In this document: in pieces, positions 34,443-42,828 of the stretch
Numbering within the stretch: position 1 is the first letter of the stretch
Layout: each line of letters opens with the position of its first letter
Origin: an uncultured Chloroflexota bacterium
GTDB taxonomy: Bacteria; Chloroflexota; Anaerolineae; Anaerolineales; Anaerolineaceae
Reading direction: 5' to 3'
Assembly (NCBI GenBank): GCA_902786265.1
Contig: CADACE010000033.1
Coordinates: 1 to 64,000 of the forward strand
DNA: 64,000 nucleotides
Translations under genes and position numbers: made by a program
Notes under the pieces: generated by a model
Told to the model about the DNA's origin: nothing
The model's input: the letters and a program-made list of their open reading frames with translations, nothing else
The model's database searches: none

Positions 34443-34467
34443 ATGGCGAATGAATTCAATTGGGTAA
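34375..34467 (+). CDS. 30-codon leader ORF overlapping the sigma-like gene (candidate)
   Basis: An ATG at 34375 after GAAAGGGTGACC opens a short, basic frame (starts MNKRWKAIDGCLRFA) that stops at 34467, 24 bases inside the next gene. Overlapping short upstream frames often couple or tune translation of the next gene. There is no homology to support it. Confidence 0.3.
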   Translation: MNKRWKAIDGCLRFAIREMRQSKWRMNSIG

Positions 34468-35099
34468 ATCATCTCAGTCCTGCTGAGAGCGAGACATATG
34501 CCGAACTCGTCAACAACGGCATTAAAGTTTATCCTGCCCCGATCACCATCAAGGGCGGTGAGCATATAAACATGTTGGGGATCACCCGGGCTGATTGTAT
34601 GAACCAGTGGATCGGACCTCGGAAGTTCCTTGTACACTTGTCTCCCGTCTCAAAGGAGGTACACGATGCAATGTATGAAGGCGAAAGAACAGAATATCGC
34701 CGTGAAGCACGTTCCAACAGGTGTATGGTTACTGGAAAAAGAGGTCGACCGATTCGCTGTCCGGAAGGCAACAAGTGCGCACAGTGCCCATACCCGGAAG
34801 TCGCAGAGCGCCATCTGCCAAATACCCTGTCCTGGGAAGGACTTATTGATGATGAAGGTAACGAAAGACCATCACCGGAAGATGTTTTTCAGCAAATAGC
34901 TGATCGCGATGAGACCGACAGGATTTTGGATCAACTCTATTACGCAGATCCGGAACTTGTTGAAATGGTACGGATGGCGGCAGATGGGCTTTCGCGGAAG
35001 CAAATCGCTGAGCAGATGAACATACCCCTGATCACAGTGTATAAGCGGTTCGAACGTATCGCCCGGATCGGTAATCAATACAGAGAGGATAATCTGTAA
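34443..35099 (+). CDS. sigma-70-like DNA-binding protein of the mobile element
   Basis: The start at 34443 (GAGGC upstream) gives 218 residues; a longer TTG frame has no site. Residues ~90-130 hold cysteines (CMVTGKRGRPIRCPEGNKCAQCPYP) that look like a zinc site. The C-terminal 80 residues contain a sigma region-4-like helix-turn-helix (VRMAADGLSRKQIAEQMN, then PLITVYKRFERIARIG). It probably regulates element transfer or excision. A strong terminator follows. Confidence 0.7.
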   Translation: MANEFNWVNHLSPAESETYAELVNNGIKVYPAPITIKGGEHINMLGITRADCMNQWIGPRKFLVHLSPVSKEVHDAMYEGERTEYRREARSNRCMVTGKRGRPIRCPEGNKCAQCPYPEVAERHLPNTLSWEGLIDDEGNERPSPEDVFQQIADRDETDRILDQLYYADPELVEMVRMAADGLSRKQIAEQMNIPLITVYKRFERIARIGNQYREDNL

Positions 35100-35106
35100 A
35101 GGGGGA

Positions 35107-35139
35107 GGCAGTGGGGTCAATTAGCTCCACTGCCATTTT
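35107..35139 (+). terminator. terminator after the sigma-like gene
   Basis: GGCAGTGG (35107-35114) and CCACTGCC (35127-35134) form a perfect 8-bp stem with ATTTT following. It is directly followed by motif copy 4, so transcription must restart there. Confidence 0.75.
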
Positions 35140-35141
35140 CC

Positions 35142-35180
35142 CGTTATAAAAAAACAATGTTTCTGGGCGTAGGAAAGTGA
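35142..35180 (+). repeat. rigid-spacing motif, copy 4 (rightward)
   Basis: CGTTATAAAA, eight variable bases, then TTTCTGGGCGTAGGAAAGTGA. It is nearly identical in both blocks to copies 1 and 3, 26 kb away. It lies immediately after a terminator and 29 bases before the start of the helix-turn-helix/zinc gene, consistent with a promoter-leader element. Confidence 0.75.
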
Positions 35181-35208
35181 ACAAACATACATAATGGAGG
35201 TCCATCTG

Positions 35209-35610
35209 ATGACGCCGGAAGAAATAAAAATAATCGACAACCTTCGTGCCCGGGGACTTGGATACAGAAAAATCGCTGGACAGACCGGCATTTCGGAGAA
35301 CACGGTCAAATCATATCTGCGCAAGACGAAAAAGGCGGTTGACCTTGTCGGGCAGAATACAGATGACCACAAATGCCTGTACTGCGGAACTCCGGTCAAG
35401 CAGCACCCGGGGCGGAAGTTGAAAAAGTTCTGTTCAGATGCCTGCCGGAATAAATGGTGGAAGGAACATCAGAATCTCGTCAAGCGCAGCGCCAACTATT
35501 ACTTTACCTGTCCGACCTGTGGAAAAGAATTCATCGCTTATGGGAATGAGCGCCGGAAGTATTGTTCCCATGCCTGTTACATAATAGACAGATTCGGCGG
35601 TGTGCGATGA
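35209..35610 (+). CDS. helix-turn-helix plus zinc-finger protein of the mobile element
   Basis: The start at 35209 follows TGGAGG by eight bases. The 133-aa product has an N-terminal helix-turn-helix (LRARGLGYRKIAGQTG, SENTVKSYLRKTKKA) and two C-terminal treble-clef fingers (CLYCGTP...FCSDACRNKWW and CPTCGKEF...YCSHACY). Genes of this type regularly precede serine recombinases in clostridial elements and probably control excision. The next gene starts inside its stop codon. Confidence 0.75.
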   Translation: MTPEEIKIIDNLRARGLGYRKIAGQTGISENTVKSYLRKTKKAVDLVGQNTDDHKCLYCGTPVKQHPGRKLKKFCSDACRNKWWKEHQNLVKRSANYYFTCPTCGKEFIAYGNERRKYCSHACYIIDRFGGVR

Positions 35611-35807
35611 GGATGACTGAGGAGGAATTTCGAAACGAGACCGCTTACTCCGTAACGATGACGCAGGTAAAAAAGATGCTAGAAATGGGCTTCATAACTA
35701 TAGAAGAATACTGGAAAATCAACGCAAAAATGAAATCGAAATATCACCCCGTTTCTGACGGTCTCATATCAGAAATTGACTTGATATGTGTTCAAAACAG
35801 AGCTTAA
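35607..35807 (+). CDS. short SHOCT-like protein
   Basis: The start at 35607 overlaps the previous stop by four bases (ATGA). The 66-aa protein reads MRMTEEEFRNETAYSVTMT, then KKMLEMGFITIEEYWKIN, which is the SHOCT-like helical hairpin found C-terminal to oligomerising proteins and as a free-standing module before recombinases. The role is unknown. Confidence 0.6.
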   Translation: MRMTEEEFRNETAYSVTMTQVKKMLEMGFITIEEYWKINAKMKSKYHPVSDGLISEIDLICVQNRA

Positions 35808-35836
35808 ATATGTAGTGAAAAAGGGGTGAAGAAAAA

Positions 35837-37039
35837 ATGCAAATCATAACATTTGAAGCGAAAAAGCCCATCCTGCCGCAACGAAAAAGAGTGGCGGCAT
35901 ATGCGCGTGTCTCCATGGAAACCGAGGCGTTGATGCATTCCTTGTCCGCCCAGGTCAGCTATTACAGTGGTCTGATCCAACGCACGCCGGGCTGGGAATA
36001 CGCGGGCGTCTATGTGGATGCCGGAATTACGGGTACAAGCAGCGCCAAGAGGCCGAAATTCCAGAAGCTTATGGCGGACTGCGAAGCCGGAAAAATCGAC
36101 ATCATACTTACAAAGAGCATTTCCCGGTTTGCCCGCAACGCCGTCGATCTGCTGACAGCGGTCCGCAGATTGAAGGAACTTGGCGTTGAAGTAAGATTCG
36201 AAAAAGAACAGATCAATTCACTGTCCGGCGATGGTGAGGTCATGCTTTCGATTCTCGCCAGTTTTGCGGAACAGGAAAGCATCAGTATTTCCAATAACAT
36301 AAAATGGACTATTCAGAAAATATTCCAAAACGGGGATACGGTTTGCCATCATAAAATGTTAGGTTATCGTTGGGTTGGCGACCTGCGTGTAATCGTGCAG
36401 GAGGAAGCAGAGATCGTCCGGTTCATTTTCGATGAATATCTCGCTGGAAAATCATATACGGCCATTGCAAGGGAACTGGATGATAAAGGTATTAAAGGCG
36501 TAAAGGGTAGAAAGCATTTTTCCTCTTCGACTATTAAACAGATGCTGAGTTCTGAAGAATATACCGGATGCATGATTATGCAGAAAGTATTTTCCGCCTC
36601 ACCAAGGTATATAAAAATCAACCGCGGCGAAATGCCGAAATATAAAATTGAAGACCATCACGAAGCTATTATCGACAGAGAAACCTTTGACCGGGTGCAG
36701 GAGACCATGGCCCGGAGGGCTGAGAAAAATGCCGGGAAAAGACAACTTGAAAGCCCTTTTTCAAAACTGATCCGCTGCGGAAAATGCGGGTGCGTGGTTA
36801 AAGGGCACCGCATGAAATCCAGCCGATTTGTAAACTGGCGCTGCAGTAAAAAGAACCGAAGCGGTGGATGCGATTGCACTAATACCAGCGATCCAGAGCT
36901 GTTTGCCGCCGCTGCGGACATTCTTGGAGATGGCGATATCGCAGAGAAGCTCAGCGATGTAAAGACCATCTGGATGTACGACAACAGATTTATTTTTGAA
37001 ATGAAAAACGGGAGGAAGCACACATGGCGCAGAAAGTAA
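35837..37039 (+). CDS. large serine recombinase 1 (truncated-tail type)
   Basis: The 400-aa protein starts after AGGGGTGAAG. The resolvase domain has the nucleophile Ser26 in YARVSME and the DIILTKSISRFARN helix. A recombinase domain (residues ~165-270) and a zinc ribbon (CGKCGCVVKG...WRCS...GGCDC) follow. It lacks the long C-terminal coiled coil present in the second recombinase. It overlaps that gene by 16 bases. Paired recombinases of this sort integrate clostridial mobile elements. Confidence 0.93.
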   Translation: MQIITFEAKKPILPQRKRVAAYARVSMETEALMHSLSAQVSYYSGLIQRTPGWEYAGVYVDAGITGTSSAKRPKFQKLMADCEAGKIDIILTKSISRFARNAVDLLTAVRRLKELGVEVRFEKEQINSLSGDGEVMLSILASFAEQESISISNNIKWTIQKIFQNGDTVCHHKMLGYRWVGDLRVIVQEEAEIVRFIFDEYLAGKSYTAIARELDDKGIKGVKGRKHFSSSTIKQMLSSEEYTGCMIMQKVFSASPRYIKINRGEMPKYKIEDHHEAIIDRETFDRVQETMARRAEKNAGKRQLESPFSKLIRCGKCGCVVKGHRMKSSRFVNWRCSKKNRSGGCDCTNTSDPELFAAAADILGDGDIAEKLSDVKTIWMYDNRFIFEMKNGRKHTWRRK

Positions 37040-38592
37040 TGATAATACCGGCCACTATCAACCGGGCCACATCCGCTCCAATTGATACGCCGGTCAAAAG
37101 AAAAGTGGCGGGTTATGCTCGAGTTTCCACCGATCAGGAAGAACAGCAGACTTCATATGAGGCGCAGGTCAGCTATTACACCGGATACATAAAAAGCAGG
37201 AATGACTGGGAATTTGTATCGGTTTATACGGATGAGGGCCTTTCCGGAACGAGCACAAAACATCGCGAAGGTTTCCAGAAAATGGTTGCCGATGCGCTGG
37301 ATGGAAAAATCGACCTGATCATCACAAAGAGCGTCAGCCGTTTTGCCAGGAATACGGTGGACAGCCTGACCACCATCCGAAAACTGAAGGACCACGGAAC
37401 AGAGGTGTTTTTCGAAAAAGAAAATATATGGACCTTCGATTCCAAAGGCGAGCTGCTCCTGACCATTATGTCCAGCCTGGCGCAGGAAGAAAGCCGGAGC
37501 ATCTCAGAAAACATACGCTGGGGACTGCGAAAGAAAAGCGCGACCGGAAAATTCAGTTTGAACTACTCGCATTTTCTCGGTTACGACAAAGACCCAGACG
37601 GCGGACTGGTCGTAAATCCGGGGCAGGCGGCTATTGTGCGCAGGATCTTCGGTGAATTTCTCGCCGGAAAATCAGTTTTCCGGATCGGGAAAGACCTGAC
37701 TGAAGACGGGATCCCGACGCCTTCAGGTAAAACGGTCTGGAGCACATCAACGATCAGAGGAATTTTATCGAATGAAACGTACAAAGGCGATAAGCTTCTT
37801 CAGAAAACATATTCGACAGACTTCTTAGACAAAACCCGCAGAAAGAATGAAGGGCAGGTGCCGCAGGTATACGTGAAAGAGTGCCATGAAGCCATCATCC
37901 CGCCGGAGACATTCGATCGAGTACAGGCGGAAATAGAGAGAAGGAAAAAAGGACACGCCACAGGCAGCACGATTTTCTCCGGCAGGATATTCTGCGGAGA
38001 ATGTGGCCAGATATACGGTCCGAAAGTCTGGCACAGCAACGACTTGAAATACCGGAAAACCATATGGCAATGCAACAGCAAGTTCAAAGATAAAACTAGG
38101 TGCAAAACGCCGCACCTGACGGAGGATGAAATCAAAGGCGCTTTCATCACCGCGCTGAACAAGGTATTGCCGATCCGCGGGGAGGTGATCGCCAACCTGA
38201 AAGATGTACAGAGCAGCCTCGGCAGTATTGAGCATCTGGAGGCAGAGGCAGAGCGGCTTACGGAAGAACTGGCCGCCATCGCGAGCATTGTGCAGCAAAC
38301 CATTGATGAGAACGCGCGTATCGCACAGAACCAGGATGATTACCAGCGGCGGTACGATGAACAGGCAGATCGATATAAAAAGGTCGAAGATGAACTGAAA
38401 ACTGTCCAGGATGCTATCCAAGAAAAGAAAGAGCGAAGCCAGCGAATCAGCGAATTCATATCCGAAGTGGAAGCCATGCCGGAGACCGTTACCGAATTCA
38501 GTCCGGACTGCTGGGGACATCTTGTGGACCGGGTAACGGTTTACGGCAAAGACAGGATAACTTTTAGATTCACAACCGGGATAGAAGTGTGA
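37024..38592 (+). CDS. large serine recombinase 2
   Basis: The 522-aa protein starts after GGAGG. The nucleophile Ser35 is in YARVSTD, and the DLIITKSVSRFARN helix and a recombinase domain follow. The zinc ribbon has CGECGQIY and WQCNSKFKDKTRCKT. Residues ~395-485 are the coiled-coil motif that controls integration versus excision. It is the best candidate for the integrase of the whole island, and its end marks the last island gene I am confident of. The two recombinases are about as similar to each other as paralogues. Confidence 0.93.
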   Translation: MAQKVMIIPATINRATSAPIDTPVKRKVAGYARVSTDQEEQQTSYEAQVSYYTGYIKSRNDWEFVSVYTDEGLSGTSTKHREGFQKMVADALDGKIDLIITKSVSRFARNTVDSLTTIRKLKDHGTEVFFEKENIWTFDSKGELLLTIMSSLAQEESRSISENIRWGLRKKSATGKFSLNYSHFLGYDKDPDGGLVVNPGQAAIVRRIFGEFLAGKSVFRIGKDLTEDGIPTPSGKTVWSTSTIRGILSNETYKGDKLLQKTYSTDFLDKTRRKNEGQVPQVYVKECHEAIIPPETFDRVQAEIERRKKGHATGSTIFSGRIFCGECGQIYGPKVWHSNDLKYRKTIWQCNSKFKDKTRCKTPHLTEDEIKGAFITALNKVLPIRGEVIANLKDVQSSLGSIEHLEAEAERLTEELAAIASIVQQTIDENARIAQNQDDYQRRYDEQADRYKKVEDELKTVQDAIQEKKERSQRISEFISEVEAMPETVTEFSPDCWGHLVDRVTVYGKDRITFRFTTGIEV

Positions 38593-38603
38593 TTCAAGTA
38601 ATT

Positions 38604-38637
38604 TAAAAACCGATGCAGTGTTATGCATCGGTCTTTT
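38604..38637 (+). terminator. terminator after the serine recombinases
   Basis: ACCGATGCA and TGCATCGGT form a 9-bp perfect stem with a 6-base loop, followed by CTTTTAT. It closes the recombinase operon and could also serve the converging DUF6994-like gene. Confidence 0.75.
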
Positions 38638-38644
38638 ATACAAT

Positions 38645-39769
38645 TCATAGGAAAGTATTAGCTATCCGTTCATTTCGTTTATTAAGAAAATCGAGTTCTC
38701 TTTCGATCCACAGCTTATAATCCGCTGCAGATTGCGGATACTTGTTGCCTTCGAAACTATCGTTTCCATACCAGAAGATGACCTTGCTGTAATCGTCAGT
38801 TACACAATCCTGAAAGAAGAAATAATCGACATATCCTCGGAAATCCACAAACAAATCGAAGAAGGGCTTATCTGCAAACAGGTATTTGTACAAAGGCGAC
38901 CATTCTCCTTTGTAATACCTGCGGATACATTCAAGTGTCAGATCCCACCTGTCATAGACCCGAAACCCTCTCATTTGATTAATACTGTACCTATGTTGAG
39001 GAAATATCGTCATTCCTCCTATTGTATATGATACGTGGTTAAAGGTACTGTCTAATTCATCATACCAGTCCGGAAGTTCTGATTTGACTTTCCTGATCAT
39101 GTTTGCATATCGTGCATGGCTGCGGAAATCGACGATGAACGCATCGCTTGAAAAGTTATGCTGCTTCCAGGTCAGGTAATACGGACCGTTCCTGCTTCCC
39201 CGGCAAGCCAGCTGCATTTTTTCACCGCACGGAAGTTCTTTGCTCCACAGTGCCTGATGATATCTTTGGAGTGTTTTGCTGTATGTATCAGGGTCTTTCC
39301 CGTGAGCATCAGTTGTAAAATCGAATGAAGTATCAATTACCACATTTGAAGTTTCTTCCGGATCAGATACATCCGGTAAATACGCAGAAATACTGATCTG
39401 CGACAGTGCTTCATAAAGTTCCGGTCGTAACCTTCGCCTGCAGTCGGGTGATTTTCCGTAATCCGGACTTTCCGACTGAAAGAGGATCGCCCAGTATTCT
39501 TTTTCTCTGTAAACGGGACAGTTTGTGAGATTACAGACATATTTCGCAATGTTTGTGCAATATCGCAGTAAGGAGCCGTTATATCCGTATTTTCTGTTCA
39601 GTACGGAAGGGACTGCATCCCCGTTTTCGGCATAAAAAACAGCTAATACTCTTGCCCAGACATAATCGCCTCCAATAATTGATTTGTCTGTCAGCAGCTC
39701 AAGCCATTTATCTGTTGTTATTCCCGGATCATATTCTTCCAAAGTCGGAAACCATTGAATTTCACACAT
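38645..39769 (-). CDS. DUF6994-like protein
   Basis: I place the start at 39769, nine bases after AAGGTGG, which removes a spurious hydrophobic N-terminus from a longer frame. The 374-aa product shows a pattern I associate with DUF6994: a DTSFDFTTDAHGKDPDTYSK segment near residue 155, then LWSKELPCGEKMQL, and FSSDAFIVDFR further on. The function is unknown. Such genes sit at variable loci next to integrases. It converges on the recombinases and may be island cargo or a neighbour. Confidence 0.6.
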   Translation of the reverse strand: MCEIQWFPTLEEYDPGITTDKWLELLTDKSIIGGDYVWARVLAVFYAENGDAVPSVLNRKYGYNGSLLRYCTNIAKYVCNLTNCPVYREKEYWAILFQSESPDYGKSPDCRRRLRPELYEALSQISISAYLPDVSDPEETSNVVIDTSFDFTTDAHGKDPDTYSKTLQRYHQALWSKELPCGEKMQLACRGSRNGPYYLTWKQHNFSSDAFIVDFRSHARYANMIRKVKSELPDWYDELDSTFNHVSYTIGGMTIFPQHRYSINQMRGFRVYDRWDLTLECIRRYYKGEWSPLYKYLFADKPFFDLFVDFRGYVDYFFFQDCVTDDYSKVIFWYGNDSFEGNKYPQSAADYKLWIERELDFLNKRNERIANTFL

Positions 39770-39909
39770 AACCACCTTGCTAAAACTGAAGCTCACAATT
39801 GTCAGGTGTTGCAATGATGATCTGATCAGTTCAGAAAAAACTATAAGTCTGTAACAATTGTATTTCATTTGATAGAAAAACAGTCTCATAAGTTTTTCGC
39901 AAATCAAAC

Positions 39910-39970
39910 CTTATAACGATACCTTTGAACTTTATAACGATTGCAGGGCTTATCGTTATAAGGTTCAAAT
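39910..39970. repeat. ATAACGAT boxes with an 18-bp inverted repeat
   Basis: TTTGAACTTTATAACGAT (39924-39941) and ATCGTTATAAGGTTCAAA (39952-39969) match as an inverted repeat with one mismatch and a 10-base spacer. A further direct copy, CCTTATAACGAT, is at 39909-39920, ATCGTTATT follows at 39969-39977, and ATAACGAT recurs at 40151. Arrays of this kind serve as operators or replication iterons. Confidence 0.6.
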
Positions 39971-39975
39971 CGTTA

Positions 39976-40031
39976 TTTTGTATCAAATCCTGAGTGCTGA
40001 CAAATGTCAGAATGCTCGATTTGATACAAAA
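39976..40031. repeat. nested palindrome (14 bp + 6 bp)
   Basis: TTTTGTATCAAATC (39976-39989) and GATTTGATACAAAA (40018-40031) are a perfect 14-bp inverted repeat. Inside it CTGACA-AA-TGTCAG (39997-40010) is a second perfect palindrome. No coding frame crosses it. Confidence 0.65.
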
Positions 40032-40244
40032 TCATCTCATTTTCTCAGAACAATTGAGGCTTATTTGATTATTTTCTGCTTTCCGGTTGAAATTTCGATT
40101 TTTATAAAACTTCTGTAAATAGGAAAAAGTCCAAAATTTCACCCCATAAAATAACGATAGGTGAAAATCACAAGTTCAAAAGAAGGCTAGACTTTTTAGT
40201 AAAAGTTCGAACCTTGAAGTCTATTTTATATCGATTCTTATACG

Positions 40245-40391
40245 ATGATTGCTTATGCATGGTTTGAACGCGCATCTAATTTAGAACCAATCCAACGAGT
40301 CCAATTTGTTTATAACTCATGTAATTCATTCTTTTATCAACAAGAACAACAAGATGTCTGGCAACGTTTGAACAATGAAACAGGATTATGA
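40245..40391 (+). CDS. 48-aa ORF or gene remnant
   Basis: An ATG at 40245 opens a frame beginning MIAYAWFERASNLEPIQR and ending WQRLNNETGL. Its composition is protein-like (many aromatic and Gln residues), and the frame is open a little upstream too. It has no ribosome-binding site. It may be the tail of a lost gene. No family is recognised. Confidence 0.3.
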   Translation: MIAYAWFERASNLEPIQRVQFVYNSCNSFFYQQEQQDVWQRLNNETGL

Positions 40392-40426
40392 AGAAAATAG
40401 GTAATAACTATAAATAATGACAAACG

Positions 40427-40462
40427 CCGCCGACAGGGATTGATCCCTATCGGCGGTTTCAT
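40427..40462 (+). terminator. strong hairpin before the IS66 remnant
   Basis: CCGCCGACAGGGAT and ATCCCTATCGGCGG pair over 14 bp with one mismatch around TG, followed by TTTCATTTG. It is a terminator-like stem or the end of a decayed mobile element. Confidence 0.6.
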
Positions 40463-40485
40463 TTGTAAGCGTCAAATAACGGACG

Positions 40486-40693
40486 TTATGCAGGAACATT
40501 CCCGGAACGGCAATCTGCCGGAGCGTTAGCGGGAAGAAGAATATTAATATCAGATGAATCAGACATGTTGAGATACAGAGTCTTTTCCAAAACCCGGGTC
40601 AAGATAACGATAAGGATCAAGGCCGTTCTCTTTTGCAGTCTGTATCATGCTGAAAAGTATTGTGATACTGCGGGTACCACTTGGCGTATTAGC
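40486..40693 (-). pseudogene. IS66-family transposase C-terminal remnant
   Basis: On the reverse strand the frame reads ANTPSGTRSITILFSMIQTA (IS66 C-terminus: ANTPKGA...YSIVETAKENGL), then NGLDPYRYL. After that the matching sequence (VLEKTLYLNMSDSSDI, then ILLPANAPADCRSGN) continues in another frame, so at least one frameshift is present. Everything upstream of the ANTP motif is missing. Confidence 0.8.
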
Positions 40694-40716
40694 AAAAATT
40701 CAGTATTTATCGTCTG

Positions 40717-41949
40717 TTACCTGCTGTTTACATAGGAACAATAAGCTATAACACTATCTTCCGGATTAGCGGGGTAGTATTCTACTTTTCCATTTGTTAA
40801 TCTTTCTACAGTTTCCCCTGTCTTTATAATATCTTCCTGTATCTTCGTCGGGAGCTCTTTGGCCATAGCTGTTGTTTTACCGGCCCCCATGAGATATTTT
40901 CCAAATGTAGAGAAATCTCTTTTCTTAATCATAGCGTAGAGCATTTCATTTTGGAGAATCGTACTTGGAGTGAAGAAATTGACCGCATATCTTATACCAT
41001 TTTTTTCCTGGTACGTATATTCCCCTTTTCCTACTACAACTTCTTTTGGCACGCGGAAGATTTCTTTCATCATTTTTATTTTGTTCACACTCGTCACAAC
41101 TTTAGGATTGGCAGAACAATCCAGAAATAAACCATTTGGAATTACACAAGATAACATATGGTTTACAGTTTCATCATGGACAGTTTTATCGAAATAATTT
41201 ATGCCATTGTCTGAGAAAACAATATGATACTTTGTTACCATTTCCTTACTGTTTTTTATGGATTCAGGTGCAGATTCAAAATGTAATGTTACACCATCAA
41301 AATTTTTCTCATGAGCATATTCATTTAGTTCTATCCTTGTTGGTATTTCCCATAATGTGAGAAGGACAGCCGCACACATTATCGATTGAACAGAATTATC
41401 TACAGAATGCATCTGTACTTTTTTACCATCCGCAGTTAGCGCCTCATACATCATGGCAGTTGTTATTCCCGCACCGGAACATAATTCTTTAACTTTTATC
41501 GTTTTATCATTTGGAAATGTATTTTTTATATAAGTATTTGCTCTGGAAACCATAACTCTTTCCCGTCTATAGGCTTCGAGAGTTAACAGTTTATTTAATA
41601 TCCCGGTAATACTGGATTCTTTCCATTCCAGATTTCTCGTTTCATTTTCAGAACTTCCCTTCAGCATTCTTTCAGATTCATTTATTAACAAAGGGAGGAT
41701 TTTATCTGTCATTATCCGTACAGTATCAGGAGAGAAAATCATTGGCTTGTCTACATTAGTAAAATTACATTCTTCATATGTTTTAAATTTTGGATATTGT
41801 TCATAGAAATATGGCAGAAATTTTTCCTGGTACATTTCTGTCTGTTTTTTGTAAATGTGCGGAATTTCCAAATAGTATCCGAACTGATCTTTTTTTATTA
41901 TTTCCTGTCCTGATTTTTCTGATTCAATCTCTATAGTATTTTTTTCCAT
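40717..41949 (-). CDS. SAM-dependent methyltransferase-like protein, function unknown
   Basis: The 410-aa protein has a Rossmann-type SAM site at residues ~150-185: KVKELCSGAGITTAMMYEAL as motif I and MHSVDNSVQS as motif II. The remaining motifs are not diagnostic of DNA, RNA or small-molecule specificity. Residues 1-140 are a helical extension. It is AT-rich and isolated between an IS66 remnant and a truncated regulator, so it is probably horizontally acquired cargo. Confidence 0.55.
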   Translation of the reverse strand: MEKNTIEIESEKSGQEIIKKDQFGYYLEIPHIYKKQTEMYQEKFLPYFYEQYPKFKTYEECNFTNVDKPMIFSPDTVRIMTDKILPLLINESERMLKGSSENETRNLEWKESSITGILNKLLTLEAYRRERVMVSRANTYIKNTFPNDKTIKVKELCSGAGITTAMMYEALTADGKKVQMHSVDNSVQSIMCAAVLLTLWEIPTRIELNEYAHEKNFDGVTLHFESAPESIKNSKEMVTKYHIVFSDNGINYFDKTVHDETVNHMLSCVIPNGLFLDCSANPKVVTSVNKIKMMKEIFRVPKEVVVGKGEYTYQEKNGIRYAVNFFTPSTILQNEMLYAMIKKRDFSTFGKYLMGAGKTTAMAKELPTKIQEDIIKTGETVERLTNGKVEYYPANPEDSVIAYCSYVNSR

Positions 41950-42052
41950 AAATCCCTCATTATTTTTTTATTTTATTTCTTAATATCAGATCATTACGTA
42001 TAATGCTGCGGATTATCTGAATTTTGAAAATGAATATAAATTAATCAAGTTT

Positions 42053-42784
42053 TTGCAAATAAACTGCTATCCTTATTATTGTATCATCATTATAATTAAC
42101 ATAATCAATTTGATTCCCAAAAGCTATTCTTATATCAAAGAACACATAAACTGGCGAGTTGAGAATGGGGATGGAACATCACGAATCGAAATACCGGAAA
42201 TTCCAATAGAAGCTATCAGAGAAATTGTAGTTAATTCTTTTGCTCATGCTGATTACAGAGGTATCAGTGAAAATGAAATTGATATAACGCCAACCATATT
42301 AGAAATATACAACCCCGGAGAGTTTCCATCCGGTTTATCACCTGAAATGTTTGCACGACAAAAAATAAAATCCATGCCAAGAAATAAAATAATATTGAAT
42401 ACTTTATACAAGAGCAAAGATGTTGAGATATTTGGCAGCGGATTTAGGAAGGTTTTTTCGTTATGCGATAAATATAATATCAAAATCAACTCTGTATCCG
42501 ATAACGGAGGATTTTCGTTTCTGTTTTATAGAGACAATTCGACTAATAATGTCACTATAAATGGCACTATAAATGTCACTGAAAAAAAGCAAAAAACAGA
42601 AACACCAACAGACATAAGTGTATACATGCTTCTCAAGGAAGATCCAACGCTAACAAGAGATGTTCTTGCGATAAAAACGGGAAAAACTGTCAGAACAATA
42701 CAAAGAGCTTTAGATAAACTATACAGAGAAGGAAAAATTAGAAGAATCGGATCGAATAAAGCTGGATATTGGGAGATCCTATAA
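42053..42784 (+). pseudogene. 5'-truncated ATP-binding transcriptional regulator (AlbA_2/HATPase_c_4 type)
   Basis: Homology begins about base 42125 with SYIKEHINWRVE, then IPIEAIREIVVNSFAHADYRG (the GHKL-like N-box) and IFGSGFRKVF. The C-terminus is a winged helix (LALTRDVLAIKTGKTVRTIQRALDKL in pieces). Full-length relatives have an AlbA_2 (Schlafen-like) N-terminal domain of over 150 residues that is missing here, replaced by an unrelated hydrophobic stretch. It is a fragment. Confidence 0.75.
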
Positions 42785-42828
42785 AAACAGAAATTGAGCA
42801 TTTTCATTAGTATATCTGCCTGAGTGGG

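Noticed and set aside
34152..34637. 161-aa reverse-strand frame across the structured leader
   Set aside because: It runs antisense through the terminator, leader and start of the sigma-like gene, and has no recognisable domain.
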